Shown in pieces: positions 34,560-44,141 of a stretch of DNA of 64,000 nucleotides. Origin of the DNA: Helianthus annuus (Eukaryota > Streptophyta > Magnoliopsida > Asterales > Asteraceae); contig NC_035434.2 in the NCBI RefSeq assembly GCF_002127325.2, forward strand, positions 80,828,664-80,892,663, written 5' to 3'. Every line of letters begins with the position of its first letter. Position 1 is the first letter of the stretch. The notes under the pieces are model-generated. The model searched no databases. It was not told where the DNA came from and saw only the letters and a program-made list of their open reading frames with translations. The position numbers and the translations under genes were made by a program.

Positions 34560-34740
34560 TAACTGATTCTATTACACAGTCCAGATATGTAAAAGATCAC
34601 ACTTTTGTTTTGTGACTTTTTGACTGAAAAATCTGCTTGATCACCGAAAGTTTTATACATGGCAAGAAGAGGATGGAACTGCTTGTCAACAATAGGTGTC
34701 CAGTATTTCATGGCGTGGGGCTGTTGTTGATCATCTGTAG
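34560..34740 (-). pseudogene. FAR1-like DNA-binding domain fragment
   Basis: Open minus-strand frame of about 60 codons: TDDQQQPHAMKYWTPIVDKQ, then MYKTFGDQADFSVKKSQNK. A YWxPxV lead followed by MYxxF/Y..A.F.VxKS..K resembles the start of FAR1/FHY3-type DNA-binding domains, which derive from MULE transposases. The match is by memory and short. The 5' half is duplicated in the 305-bp array. Confidence 0.4.
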
Positions 34741-35590
34741 AAAAGTAGACATGTTAGAGGTTAAAAAACACATTAACACGTGTATACTCAGGTTGTAGAC
34801 CAGAGTCTCTAACATAAGGGTGTAATGTGTATATCATGAGTATACATACGTTACCACTTATGTAAGAAATGTAACTCCATGTATGTAAACGTATGTTACA
34901 TGAGCTATACATACATGTAACATATGTAACCTGGATATACATGTGCTATCCTCTGGTATAGAATATGTAACGACACTATGGAATTACTTGTCAACAATAG
35001 GTGTCCAGTATTTCATGGCGTGGGGCTGTTGTTGATCATCTGTAGAAAAGTAGACATGTTAGAGGTTAAAAAACACATTAACACGTGTATACTCAGGTTG
35101 TAGACCAGAGTCTCTAACATAAGGGTGTAATGTGTATATCATGAGTATACATACGTTACCACTTATGTAAGAAATGTAACTCCATGTATGTAAATGTATG
35201 TTACATGAGCTATACATACATGTAACATATGTAACCTGGATATACATGTGCTATCCTCTGGTATAGAATATGTAACGACTCGATGGAATTACTTGTCAAC
35301 AATAGGTGTCCAGTATTTCATGGCTTGGGGCTGTTGTTGATCATCTGTAGAAAAGTAGACATGTTAGAGGTTAAAAAACATATTAACATGTGTATACTCA
35401 GGTTGTAGACCAGAGTCTCTAACATAAGGGTGTAATGTGTATATCATGGGTATACATACGTTACCACTTATGTATGAACTGTAACTCCATGTATGTAAAT
35501 GTATGTTACATGAGTTACACATACATGTAACATATGTAACCTGGATATACATGTGCTATCCTCTGGTATAGAATATGCAACGACTCTATG
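34675..35590. repeat. 305-bp tandem repeat, three copies plus short extensions
   Basis: Units start with GGAAYTRCTTGTCAACAATA at 34675, 34980 and 35285, so the period is exactly 305 bp. Copies are nearly identical. Two truncated ~60-bp pieces (AACCTGGATATACATGTGCT) follow to about 35670. Each unit contains a minus-strand 62-codon frame; the three frames are copies of each other and not independent genes. Confidence 0.92.
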
Positions 35591-36634
35591 TAACATGTGT
35601 AACCTGGATATACATGTGCTATCCTCTGGTATGAATATGCAACGACTCTATGTAACATGTGTAATATGGATATACAATAATTATAAACCAGATTAACACA
35701 AAACGTTGGTCATGTCATTCCTTTTGTCCAGGTGTTTAACATTGAAAACAAAGATAGAAAATTTTAAGATGCCTATTGTTATTTGAAAAAGATATTAAGA
35801 TGCATGTTGTTATTTGAAAAAGATAGACAATTTTAAGATGTGTAACACATGTTACAACTACCTATTGTTTTGAAGTAACGATGAAAAAAGATATATTTAC
35901 TATTAACTCAAAACAATAAGCAATTGTAACATGTGTTACACATATTAGGAAAGATTGTAATATAAGAGCTACATGTGTAACACATGTTACAACTGCTTAT
36001 TATTTTCAAGTAACAATGAAGGAATCTTTTTTCACAACATTATGCAGGTACATGTAAGAATGCCTATTACTACTTCAAAACAATAGATAATTCTAACATC
36101 TGTAACACATCTTAGAAGGCCCACATGTAAAGGTGTCAGGAATGTAAAAAAATGCAGATCTGTAACACATGTTACAAATGCTTATTGTTTTGAAGTGACG
36201 GTAAAGATATCTTTCTTCACAACCATTTATCTTAATAGTTAGATGTGTAACACATGTAATACACCTAACGTTTGTTAGGAGACATTGTAAGACAAGAGCT
36301 ACATGTGTAACACATGTTACAACTGCCTAATGTTTTGAAATAAGAATAAAGGAATCTTTTTAAAATGCCTATTGTTACTTCAAAACAATGGACAATTTTA
36401 ACATGTGTAACACATCTTAGAATTGTCTATCTTTTTGAAATAACAATGAATTTATCTTTTTTCCAGAACCACTTAGGGTAAGGGTTACATGGGTAACACA
36501 TGTACAACTATCTGAAAATTAAAAAAGGCAGATCTATAACACATGTAACACATGTTACAAATTGTTTTGAAGTAACAGAAAAGGTTGTAACGTAAGAGCT
36601 ACATGTGTAACACATGTAAAACATGTTCCGTATA

Positions 36635-36973
36635 TTAATTCAATATATCTACTAACTTGTTTGTCTGGTATGTAGCATCGAACGCTAACACATCCCCAAA
36701 AGCCTTGTAGTTTAGCTTGGAGATCTCATCAGCCCAAAACACAGCATTTAATTTCCCATCAGATACAACAAAGTCATAGTAGAAATTTGGAAGACTTTCC
36801 CTTCGATCACGAAGGCGATCCAGAAAAAGTTGAGCATCTCGGTTACCTATAAAAATCCTCAACTTCTGGCTAAAGTTTTTAAAGTCGTCGGGAGTACCAT
36901 GCACATTGTGATGACCATCTTTAATACTTACATATAGTTGTGTTACACATGTTACATATAGTTGTTGCATCAA
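36635..36973 (-). pseudogene. FAR1-related / MULE transposase core fragment
   Basis: The minus-strand frame reads DAQLFLDRLRDRRESLPNFY, then AVFWADEISKLNYKAFGDVL and AFDATYQTNK. This is the start of the MULE-type transposase domain as kept in FAR1/FHY3 relatives; the D of FDATYQTN is the first catalytic Asp position. The frame stops soon after, so the rest of the DDE domain is missing. The upstream N-terminal piece (36970-37218, IKKRSPRKHYNASSGF) is uncertain. Its orientation relative to the DNA-binding fragment at 34.6 kb is out of normal order. Confidence 0.6.
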
Positions 36974-38699
36974 AAAAAAAATTCCTTCCCAACAACATCC
37001 GTATTCATACTTACAATGAAAATAAAAATGAATTTTATATCAATAGTTGTAATGCTTCTGAAAATGGTCATCACAATAACATCCATCTTTACAACACATA
37101 GCATCCAACCAAAAAACACACCATCGTCACCACGAAAACCTGATGATGCATTGTAATGCTTCCGCGGGCTTCGCTTCTTGATAACCATCTTCATCTTGAA
37201 CACAAAACATCTTTTCACCTATGAACAAAAAAAGTACATCAATATTAATCTTCTATAGTTAAAACTTATTAATCTCCTATGTAACATATGTAACATATGT
37301 AACGTGGCTATACATGTGTTACCTCTCTAGTGTAACACATGTTACAAACATGTGTTACATATGTGCAACCCCCCTTTGTGTCTAAAAAAAGGGTTGGGGT
37401 AACTATAAGTAACTTATGTAACGTTGTTGCTACATATGTACCTAATTATCCCACAAAAAACATGACTTTTTATTTGTAAAATAAACGAGATATTCCGAAT
37501 AAATTATGAAGTTTATACATTTTGTATCATTTTCATATATTACCCTTTTAATGATGTTATGGGTAACATTTAATGTTATATTACCCTTTTCTAACATTAT
37601 AGTTTACGTGTTTCATTGAATGGTTTACAACAACATTTTTATGGTTTACTTTTAATGATGTTATGTGGTACATGTAATGTTATATTACGTTCAACAATAC
37701 TCCTCTTTACGAGATGTAATACTTCGTCTGATTTTAAGAGAATCTACTTATGTTAACATATGTAACACCCTATATGCAACATATGTAACCCGCAGTGTAA
37801 CACGTGCTACAACATATATGACAAACAATTTAGAAATTTTAGCATTAATCTTCGTAAAAATATCAATATACTATGTACAAACAATTTAGAAAGTCAACAT
37901 TAATCTTGTTAAAAAATATCAGTATACTCTTCACATAAATGTAGCTGATAGAAATGTAACATATGTAGCAAATTATGCCAGTAAAAAACACAAATTTCTA
38001 TTTGTAAAACAAACCCGATATCCGATTAAATTATGGACTTTCTAAAGGTAATGAAAATGTAATATCAGAGTGAATTTATTCAAAAAACAACTAAACAACA
38101 AAGAAATTTGAAACATACATCGTAAAAATTATGAATTTTCAAACTAATTATCTACCATCAATGGTGATGCTGAATTTAAACAAAACCAGAAAACAAATTA
38201 TACCAAATCCAATTTATAAACCCTAAAAAAAACCCAGCTCACCCACAGCCCCCCCCCCCACCCACACACACACACACAAAAAAAAAATCCAACTATAAGC
38301 AATCATTAACTCAAAATCGCTTGACAAGCAATTTAGAAATTTAACATTAATCTTCATAGAAAATATCAATACACTTTGAAGAGAGAAATACAACATACAA
38401 AAATTTCTTCTAGATCTTGATTTAAAAAATAAAATAAACAAACTAGCTCTGATTTTAAATCTACCAAACGTTATACAAAGTATAAATCTAAACAAATTAC
38501 ATAAATAACAAAAGTAAGATCTTTAAACCTGTTTCTCTCTCACACACTTGTGCGTGTGTTCTTGGTGTCTAGGTGAACAAGATGAAAATTGTTGTTTCTC
38601 TTTCCAAAACATTAGCTTTCTCTCTCTAAAAAACAGAAACAAAGATGTGATTAAAATGACACCGAGCTTCCTTTTCTTTGAGAGCTTTGATGGTGGCTT

Positions 38700-39125
38700 C
38701 GATCTTCAATGGTGGATTCGATCTTCAGATTTGGTGGCTTCGATCACCGATGAAGTTGTTCCAGAATACACGTCTAGGAGAGTATGCACTAAGATCATCC
38801 ACAAAGTCATGTGGATCACCCATGAAACACCCATAAAAAACTAGCACTGTGTTTGAGTTTGTGTGTGAGAGAGAAAGAGATGAGAATGATCAATGGGAGA
38901 AAGCAATGGAGTTAGGGTTTTTGAAGAAGAAAGGAATGGGGGATGAAAAAGGAAGAAAGAGATGGATTCTGTATGTATTTTTTGGTTTAAAAAAGTGATG
39001 AGATGATTGGTAATAAATGACTTGATGGGATGGGGAAGAGGGTAAAATGATAGCTTGAACAAATGACTAATTTGCCCTTTTAACATGTGTTTTAAAGATA
39101 TGGTGTGGATCAATCTTGAGCACAC
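38700..39125 (-). other. Leader-like sequence near the right end of element d
   Basis: Minus strand: CT-rich stretch with CTCTTTCTCTCTCACACACA, then short ATG frames (for example MGDPHDFVDDLSAYSPRR from about 38800) and GATCGAAGCCACC repeats. It looks like a gene 5' end that was carried along. No domain recognised. Confidence 0.25.
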
Positions 39126-39178
39126 AATTCAGGTTTGCCAAGTTTTCTAGATTAAATGGGTTTTTCATAGATACTTAC

Positions 39179-39179
<1 letters not shown>

Positions 39180-39252
<73 letters not shown>
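39180..39252. repeat. (TA)36 microsatellite
   Basis: Uninterrupted TA run between elements d and e. Confidence 0.95.
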
Positions 39253-39255
<3 letters not shown>

Positions 39256-39643
39256 GGCTGCTAAAATGAGAACCACCCCGAGTTGTAAGAACCGCGAGAA
39301 GTACACCCCACGGAGCGCCGTTCGCCGCGATTTTTTTTTTACAAGTAGATGTGTGCATTATAAACACGGCCGTAAAAAATCACGGCGAACGGCGCTCCGT
39401 GGGGTGTACTTTTTTACACCTCAAGTTTGGTGTTTTTTAATTTTTTTTCTTTTTTCTTTTTTTTTTCACCAAACTTGAGGTGTAAAAAAGTACACCCTAC
39501 GGAGCGCCGTTCACCGTGATTTTTTACGGCCGTGTTTATAATGCACACATCTACTTGTAAAAAAAAAATCGCGGCGAACGGCGCTCCGTGGGGTGTAGTT
39601 CTCGCGGTTCTTACAACTCGAGGTGGTTCTCATTCTAGCGGCT

Positions 39644-39646
<3 letters not shown>
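39253..39646. mobile_element. Near-perfect fold-back MITE e (394 bp)
   Basis: The left half is the reverse complement of the right half over almost its whole length, with an axis in the T-rich stretch near 39450. Termini GGGGGCTGCTAAAATGAGAA and, inverted, GGGAGCCGCTAGAATGAGAA share the AACCACC...GTTGTAAGAACC signature of elements b and B1. Each arm itself holds an inverted pair of the block CACGGAGCGCCGTTCGCCG, so this block occurs four times in alternating orientation. TA runs on both sides. Confidence 0.9.

Positions 39647-39691
<45 letters not shown>
39647..39691. repeat. (TA)22 microsatellite, right border of the MITE chain
   Basis: Uninterrupted TA run after element e. 39692-39924 that follows is AT-rich with no feature that I can name. 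Confidence 0.95.
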
Positions 39692-39698
<7 letters not shown>

Positions 39699-39932
39699 GC
39701 ATTACGTTAATTAGACGTATGCAATCTGTAAGCAACAATTTGTAAATATTAACTTTTACTACTTTTACTTAGATATATTTTACTTTGTTACATTTTTTCA
39801 ATATTTTAATATTAGATCAGTTTTACGAAAAAGTAAAACTATAAATTAAAATTTGTTTATGTAATTGTTAACCAACGGGGGAGATGGGAAGTTTTGCTTC
39901 TTTTGAGGTTATATGGTTTACTAACATATAAC

Positions 39933-41323
39933 CATTGTTGCAAAAATCGGCCTAGGCGGCCGATTAATCGGCGCCTAGGCGCTAGTCGGTGGCACTACCA
40001 GAAAATTGGGTTTTTGCGACTGCATTTCTAGTCGCAAAACAGTCACAATTGCCCTATTGCGACCGTTTTGCAATCGAAAATGCGGTTGGAAAAACACACG
40101 TTGCAATTGCCCTGTTGCAAACATTTTGCGACTACAACTATATTGTTGCGGCCACATTATGCGACCACTAAAATGGTCACAAATATTGTGACTGCTTCTA
40201 GCTTCGATTTTGTTGCGACCGTCTTGCAACCGCTTGCCTTTTATAAACTTGCGACGTTTTTGCAACTGTTCTGCTACCAAAAAAGTTTTTTTTTTTTTTT
40301 TTTGTTTCAGCTAATTTTTATTTTAAACCTGCTAATAGTTTATATTTATAAAATTCAAGCATGTATCGAAATTTCAAAAATTATATAAAATAATTAAAAT
40401 TACAAATTATAATGTCAAATACCCGAGTTATTCTAACGAAATAACTATTCAAAATATAGTATTTATCTTCTAACTCGATCAGTCGTTTTGAGATATTCTT
40501 CAAAGTTTGTCATCCAATTAAGTTGTAGCATCTGGATTCTTTGCTAGAGTCACCGTCAATGATTGTGAAATTTCCAAAGCCCGTGTCCTAGTACCGTTGC
40601 AGAGTATATCCCGTGTGTTATGATGGGTGCTAGAATGTCATTTGCCTTGAAACGGTTGCAATTTTTATGTTCCAACCGTTTTACGACCGCTATGCATAAT
40701 TTAATTTGGATTAATTATTTTAATGAAATTTGAGACCGATTTGCGACTGAAACAAGGCGGTTGCAAAAATTTGTGACCGTTTTGAGACCAAAAACGGGTT
40801 GTTCGTAAACCTTTGCCACCATTTTAATTTCGGTCGCAAATTGGTGGCTAATCTTGCGATCGTTTATTTCGCCTAAATTTAAGCTAGTCGGTCAAAAAAT
40901 CGGTCAAAGTTGGACAAAAGCGGTAAAAATCGGTCAAAATCGGACTAATCGGGCCCATGTTTTTTCACCCAAAAAACCCAATTTTTGAAACATGGCCCGT
41001 GGTTTAAAACCCAAATTTTAGTTATAAACCTATTTTAACATTTAAGTTCAGCTATTTTAACATTTAACCCCCTCTATCTTTCACTAGTTACATATGGTTC
41101 CTAAACTTTAAAATTTATTAATAATAAGTATAAAGTTATCTCATAAACTTGTAAATTTATTAATAAAAAGTATAAAGTTATATATATATATATATATATA
41201 AATTTGTAAAATTATTCTTAAAAATTCCAATCCGATTAATCCCGATTAATCTCTATTAATCCCGATTAATCCCTAGGAGGTATCTCACCGGCCGACTATC
41301 GCCTAGCGCCTTCTACAACATTG
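39933..41323. mobile_element. hAT-like non-autonomous element (1.39 kb)
   Basis: Perfect 8-bp direct repeats CATATAAC at 39925-39932 and 41324-41331. Terminal inverted repeats CATTGTTGCAAAAATCGG and (reverse complement of the right end) CAATGTTGTAGAAGGCG. An 8-bp duplication with CA-starting short TIRs is the hAT signature. CCTAGG- and ATTAATCGG-type motifs near both ends. No transposase. A second element (39991-40882) is inserted inside. Confidence 0.85.
39991..40882. mobile_element. Nested element with CACTA-like left end inside the hAT element
   Basis: Flanked by identical 10-bp sequences GCTAGTCGGT (39981-39990 and 40883-40892). It starts GGCACTACCAGAAAATTGGG, close to the CACTA/En-Spm terminus, with many subterminal TTGCGAC/GTCGCAA motifs near both ends in opposite orientation. 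The right end does not show the expected inverted CACTA terminus, and CACTA elements duplicate 3 bp, not 9-10. Superfamily unresolved (degenerate CACTA or a MULE). Confidence 0.5.
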
Positions 41324-41331
41324 CATATAAC

Positions 41332-41580
41332 TACTAACCCGGTTAGCGATATACTAACCGTATGTTGTTCAAAAAAATTAAATAATAAATAAAAATAAGT
41401 TATAATAAAAGAAATATTTTAACAATGAAATAAAATTTCTTTAAATTTGTTTGCAAGTTTAATTGTATAACTCTAGCATAATATATTATTTTATTAATGG
41501 AAAATTGCAGATCCCCAAATAGATTATATGACAGCAAACCCTAGAATTTCTCAGGAACATAAGCATAAAATCCTAGGCTA
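41332..41580. other. Intergenic, 3' side of the RING-H2 gene
   Basis: AT-rich; probably the 3' UTR and terminator of the minus-strand gene. Nothing else seen. Confidence 0.4.
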
Positions 41581-41581
41581 A

Positions 41582-42175
41582 TCAACCCAAAAGAAGCCTG
41601 CAATTGGGACAAGACCGATTGTCTTTTAACCATTCGTTAATACATTTTTCATGAAAAACATGCCAGCCGCAGGAAACCCTACCCACCATGGATCCCTCCA
41701 CCATGTCTTCCAAGCAGACGCTGCATACATTCCCTTCCTCCTGCACCTCTTCCATCCTCATCATTGGAGTCGGTCTCATAACCGGTATCACTCTGCCAGT
41801 CAAAACCACAAATCCCTCAACTGGGAGCACCATTCGTTCTTCTTCCTGCGCCTCAAACGTCCTCAACATCTCAGATCCGAACTGTATCAGACTCAAAAAC
41901 GTCTGAGTCACAGAATCTTGAGGCATACCTACCTCTCCCATGTATACCAAAGCTGGAACCCATGCCGTTGCGTTCGGTCGTGTGCCCCCCTCGTAGTAGC
42001 ATGGAGCAAACAACTCCAACACATGTCTTCTAGGATGAAAATACGACTGACGGTAGTGGAACATCACCACCAACTTCAAGTAAAACAGGGGGCCGGAGTT
42101 GGGTTGGAAAGTCTCCGCCGGTACAATTGCCTCATTGGCCTCCCGAATTACCGACTGGACATGGTATTGTACCAT
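41582..42175 (-). CDS. RING-H2 finger protein, putative E3 ubiquitin ligase
   Basis: Intact 197-codon frame from ATG 42175 to TAA. The C-terminal RING-H2 reads C-x2-C-x14-C-x2-H-x2-H-x2-C-x10-C-x2-C (CSVCLEDM...CGWHVFHEKC...CPNC), all eight zinc ligands present; such domains recruit an E2 to ubiquitinate a substrate. The first ~130 residues (FHPRRHVLELFAPCYYEGGT, FLSLIQFGSEMLRTF) match no domain I know and may select the substrate. No signal peptide or membrane helix. This is the only convincing host gene in the window and carries no intron; no close neighbours. A retrocopy or pseudogene without expression cannot be excluded. Confidence 0.85.
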   Translation of the reverse strand: MVQYHVQSVIREANEAIVPAETFQPNSGPLFYLKLVVMFHYRQSYFHPRRHVLELFAPCYYEGGTRPNATAWVPALVYMGEVGMPQDSVTQTFLSLIQFGSEMLRTFEAQEEERMVLPVEGFVVLTGRVIPVMRPTPMMRMEEVQEEGNVCSVCLEDMVEGSMVGRVSCGWHVFHEKCINEWLKDNRSCPNCRLLLG

Positions 42176-43476
42176 TTTTTATGCAAAACTAAGAAATCAT
42201 GTGAGAGTAGAGATGACATCTTATAGGCGGTGTATCAGATTATCGTAATATCATTTGCAATATAACGATATTTATTACTATTAGTTGTTTGGTTATCATT
42301 TCTTTATTTTTTTTTCTGGTAAAACATATGTGAGAATGTATTTAATACTAGTTTCATTTTGTGACGGAATCTTCACTTTTTAGTATTAATTGGGTGGTTA
42401 TCTTCTCTTTCATTTTGTGAGAATGTATTTAATATTTTATGACGGGGTTAGTGAACCCTCTTGACCCTTGGTTGGGCCGTTAATTTACAAAATAATTGTG
42501 TTATATTAAGATGAGAAAACGATGTTTTACATGGTTAAAGAGATTGTATCTAGAAAAAAAGATTATATGTAAGCCGTATGCTTGAGATAGTAATAGATTT
42601 CGGTTAGCAGAAATGGAGTCGAGTTCTATTAAGTTAACTTAATGTAACGCCATTTCTAATAATATGCCTTAAGGTGTAATGTAATTATTATGCATACGAT
42701 GAGTTCTCTAAAACTGTTAGTGAATATATATCTTTTTATTTGGTAATCTACTTTGGTATATATTCTACTAAGTACCCCTTTCAGTTTCTTACCAACATGT
42801 GGTATCCTAATTAAGTAAGGAAAATTTGCATAGTGGGAATCAAATGATGGATGATAGTTTTCATTAAAATACGGATTGTTTGGAGGTCAGTAATAAGACA
42901 TTCGAATGTTTAGCAGTCAAACACCAAAAAGGCATATATTCATATATCAATTGGAATATGGATAGAATGAAACTACTAAATTGGGACGATACACACCCTT
43001 AAAGCGTGAAGGAAGACATTAACGGACATAATAAGATGTTTGAATGTTTAGCGGTCGAACACCAAAAAGGCATATATTCATATATCAATTTGAATATGGA
43101 TAGAATGAAGCTACTAATTTGGGACGATACACACCCTTAAAGCGTTTAGGAAGACGTTAACAGACATAATAAGATTCCAGTATCATGAAAGCTACGAACA
43201 TAGGTTGCACGATGGAAGTATAGTTAGGAGAATATATGTGTTAACCACCATAGGTCCGTCCTGATTTCCAAAACCGATAATTCTTGTGGAATACCTTCAA
43301 CAACACGTTTCTAAATGTGAGGTAAATTCGTTTTTATAATATATCCAATTGTGTCAGCTATGTTGTTTGAAATCATTTCTTTTGAAAACCTCTAGAGATC
43401 TAGTAACGAATACCCGTATGACACTTTTAGAGTTAAAGTATTCTAAAATCAGATATTTATTTTGCAGCTTCTTTAT
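42176..43476. other. Intergenic region upstream of the RING-H2 gene, with a duplicated segment
   Basis: Includes the promoter side of the RING-H2 gene. 42330-43170 is repeated at 61029-62368. No coding frame that I recognise. Confidence 0.5.
42330..43170. repeat. Segmental duplication, copy 1
   Basis: Matches 61029-61393 plus 61881-62368 in the same orientation, with small differences (shared blocks GACGGGGTTAGTGAACCCTC, TTGAGATAGTAATNGATTTC, ACCAACATGTGGTATCCTAA). Within it a ~130-bp unit (AGCGGTCGAACACCAAAAAG ... GGGACGATACACACCCTTAA) is repeated in tandem at about 42905 and 43036. Confidence 0.85.
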
Positions 43477-43745
43477 GGGAAAAATTAACAAACTAGCAGT
43501 TGACCAGAATTGTTTTCAAAAATGTCAACCTCATGCGTCGGTGGAGAGGCGCATCCGCCTTGTGATGCGTTTGTGCGTGTGGAAGTAACACGTGTCCATT
43601 TCGTAGGAAGATGCGGCGGCCGGCGCATCAAAGCCTAAAAGGTAGATGATGCGTCCGGCTGCCGGCGCTTGGTCTTGGCTTGGAGGCGCCTCGAGACTTG
43701 TGGCTCTGGTGGCTCCGCATACGCACGGTGGCTTGATTACACATC
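43477..43745. repeat. Left arm of the inverted-repeat element
   Basis: GC-rich from 43530 with GATGCGTC/GGCGCATC motifs. 43746-44130 between this arm and the LINE is AT-rich with no feature recognised. Confidence 0.55.
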
Positions 43746-44141
43746 GTCATGTATGTTTTTTTTAATATTCGATGAAATTCAAAATAAATTTCTAAAACCT
43801 ATAATTAAATAAGCAACGAGGATTTAATGTTTTGAACAAAAATAGATGTTCTCGTACAGCATGAGCTCATGAAAAAATAGACGTTTTCTTTTTCAATATG
43901 AATGAAAAAACCGTTTGTTTTATTTCCACATGACGTTTTTCTTAGCATTAAAATTGCAAGTACTGATTTTCTCTCTAGGTGGTTTGGATCAAGTTCCTGA
44001 GTTCCTCCAAGTGAACATGTCTTAATCCAAGAAAAAGTCACTTATTTAAGAATCTTGGAGATGATAACGTGTAAATGACTTTCCATTAATGGCTTTCCAG
44101 TTTGCAACAATATATATAAACCACAAATCTAACACCCATAT

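Larger units (their letters stand above)
33480..37970. repeat. Dispersed palindromic motif GTAACACATGTTAC
   Basis: Dozens of copies of TGTAACACATGTTACA and variants (AACATGTGTTAC, ACATGTGTAACACATG), spaced irregularly, for example near 33500, 33680, 35840, 35935, 35975, 36160, 36310, 36550, 36610, 36945 and 37330. The core CACATGTG/ACATGT is palindromic. Confidence 0.85.
32344..39179. mobile_element. Large (TA)n-bracketed element d (6.8 kb) with FAR1/MULE-like fragments
   Basis: Bounded by TA runs on both sides. Left end GGGAAAGGATGTATAGGAAA...GAAAACCTAGTAAAC; right end in reverse complement ATGTAAGTATCTATGAAAAA...GAAAACTTGGCAAAC. These ends are only loosely inverted (perhaps two thirds identical), so the element limits are an inference. 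It holds palindromic GTAACACATGTTAC arrays, a 305-bp tandem array, and minus-strand pieces resembling FAR1/MULE proteins. No complete gene. Confidence 0.45.

Noticed and set aside
34754..35552. Three 62-codon minus-strand frames
   Set aside because: Identical because of the 305-bp tandem repeat; no start context or domain, and the frames translate the palindromic motifs.
38548..38844. 98-codon plus-strand frame in element d
   Set aside because: No domain; the minus strand there looks like a leader, and codon composition is not protein-like.
39152..39714. Frames with runs of Tyr-Ile
   Set aside because: Translation of TA microsatellites and of the fold-back MITE.
39991..40882. Firm CACTA assignment
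   Set aside because: Left terminus fits, but the right inverted terminus is missing and the flanking repeat is 10 bp, not 3.
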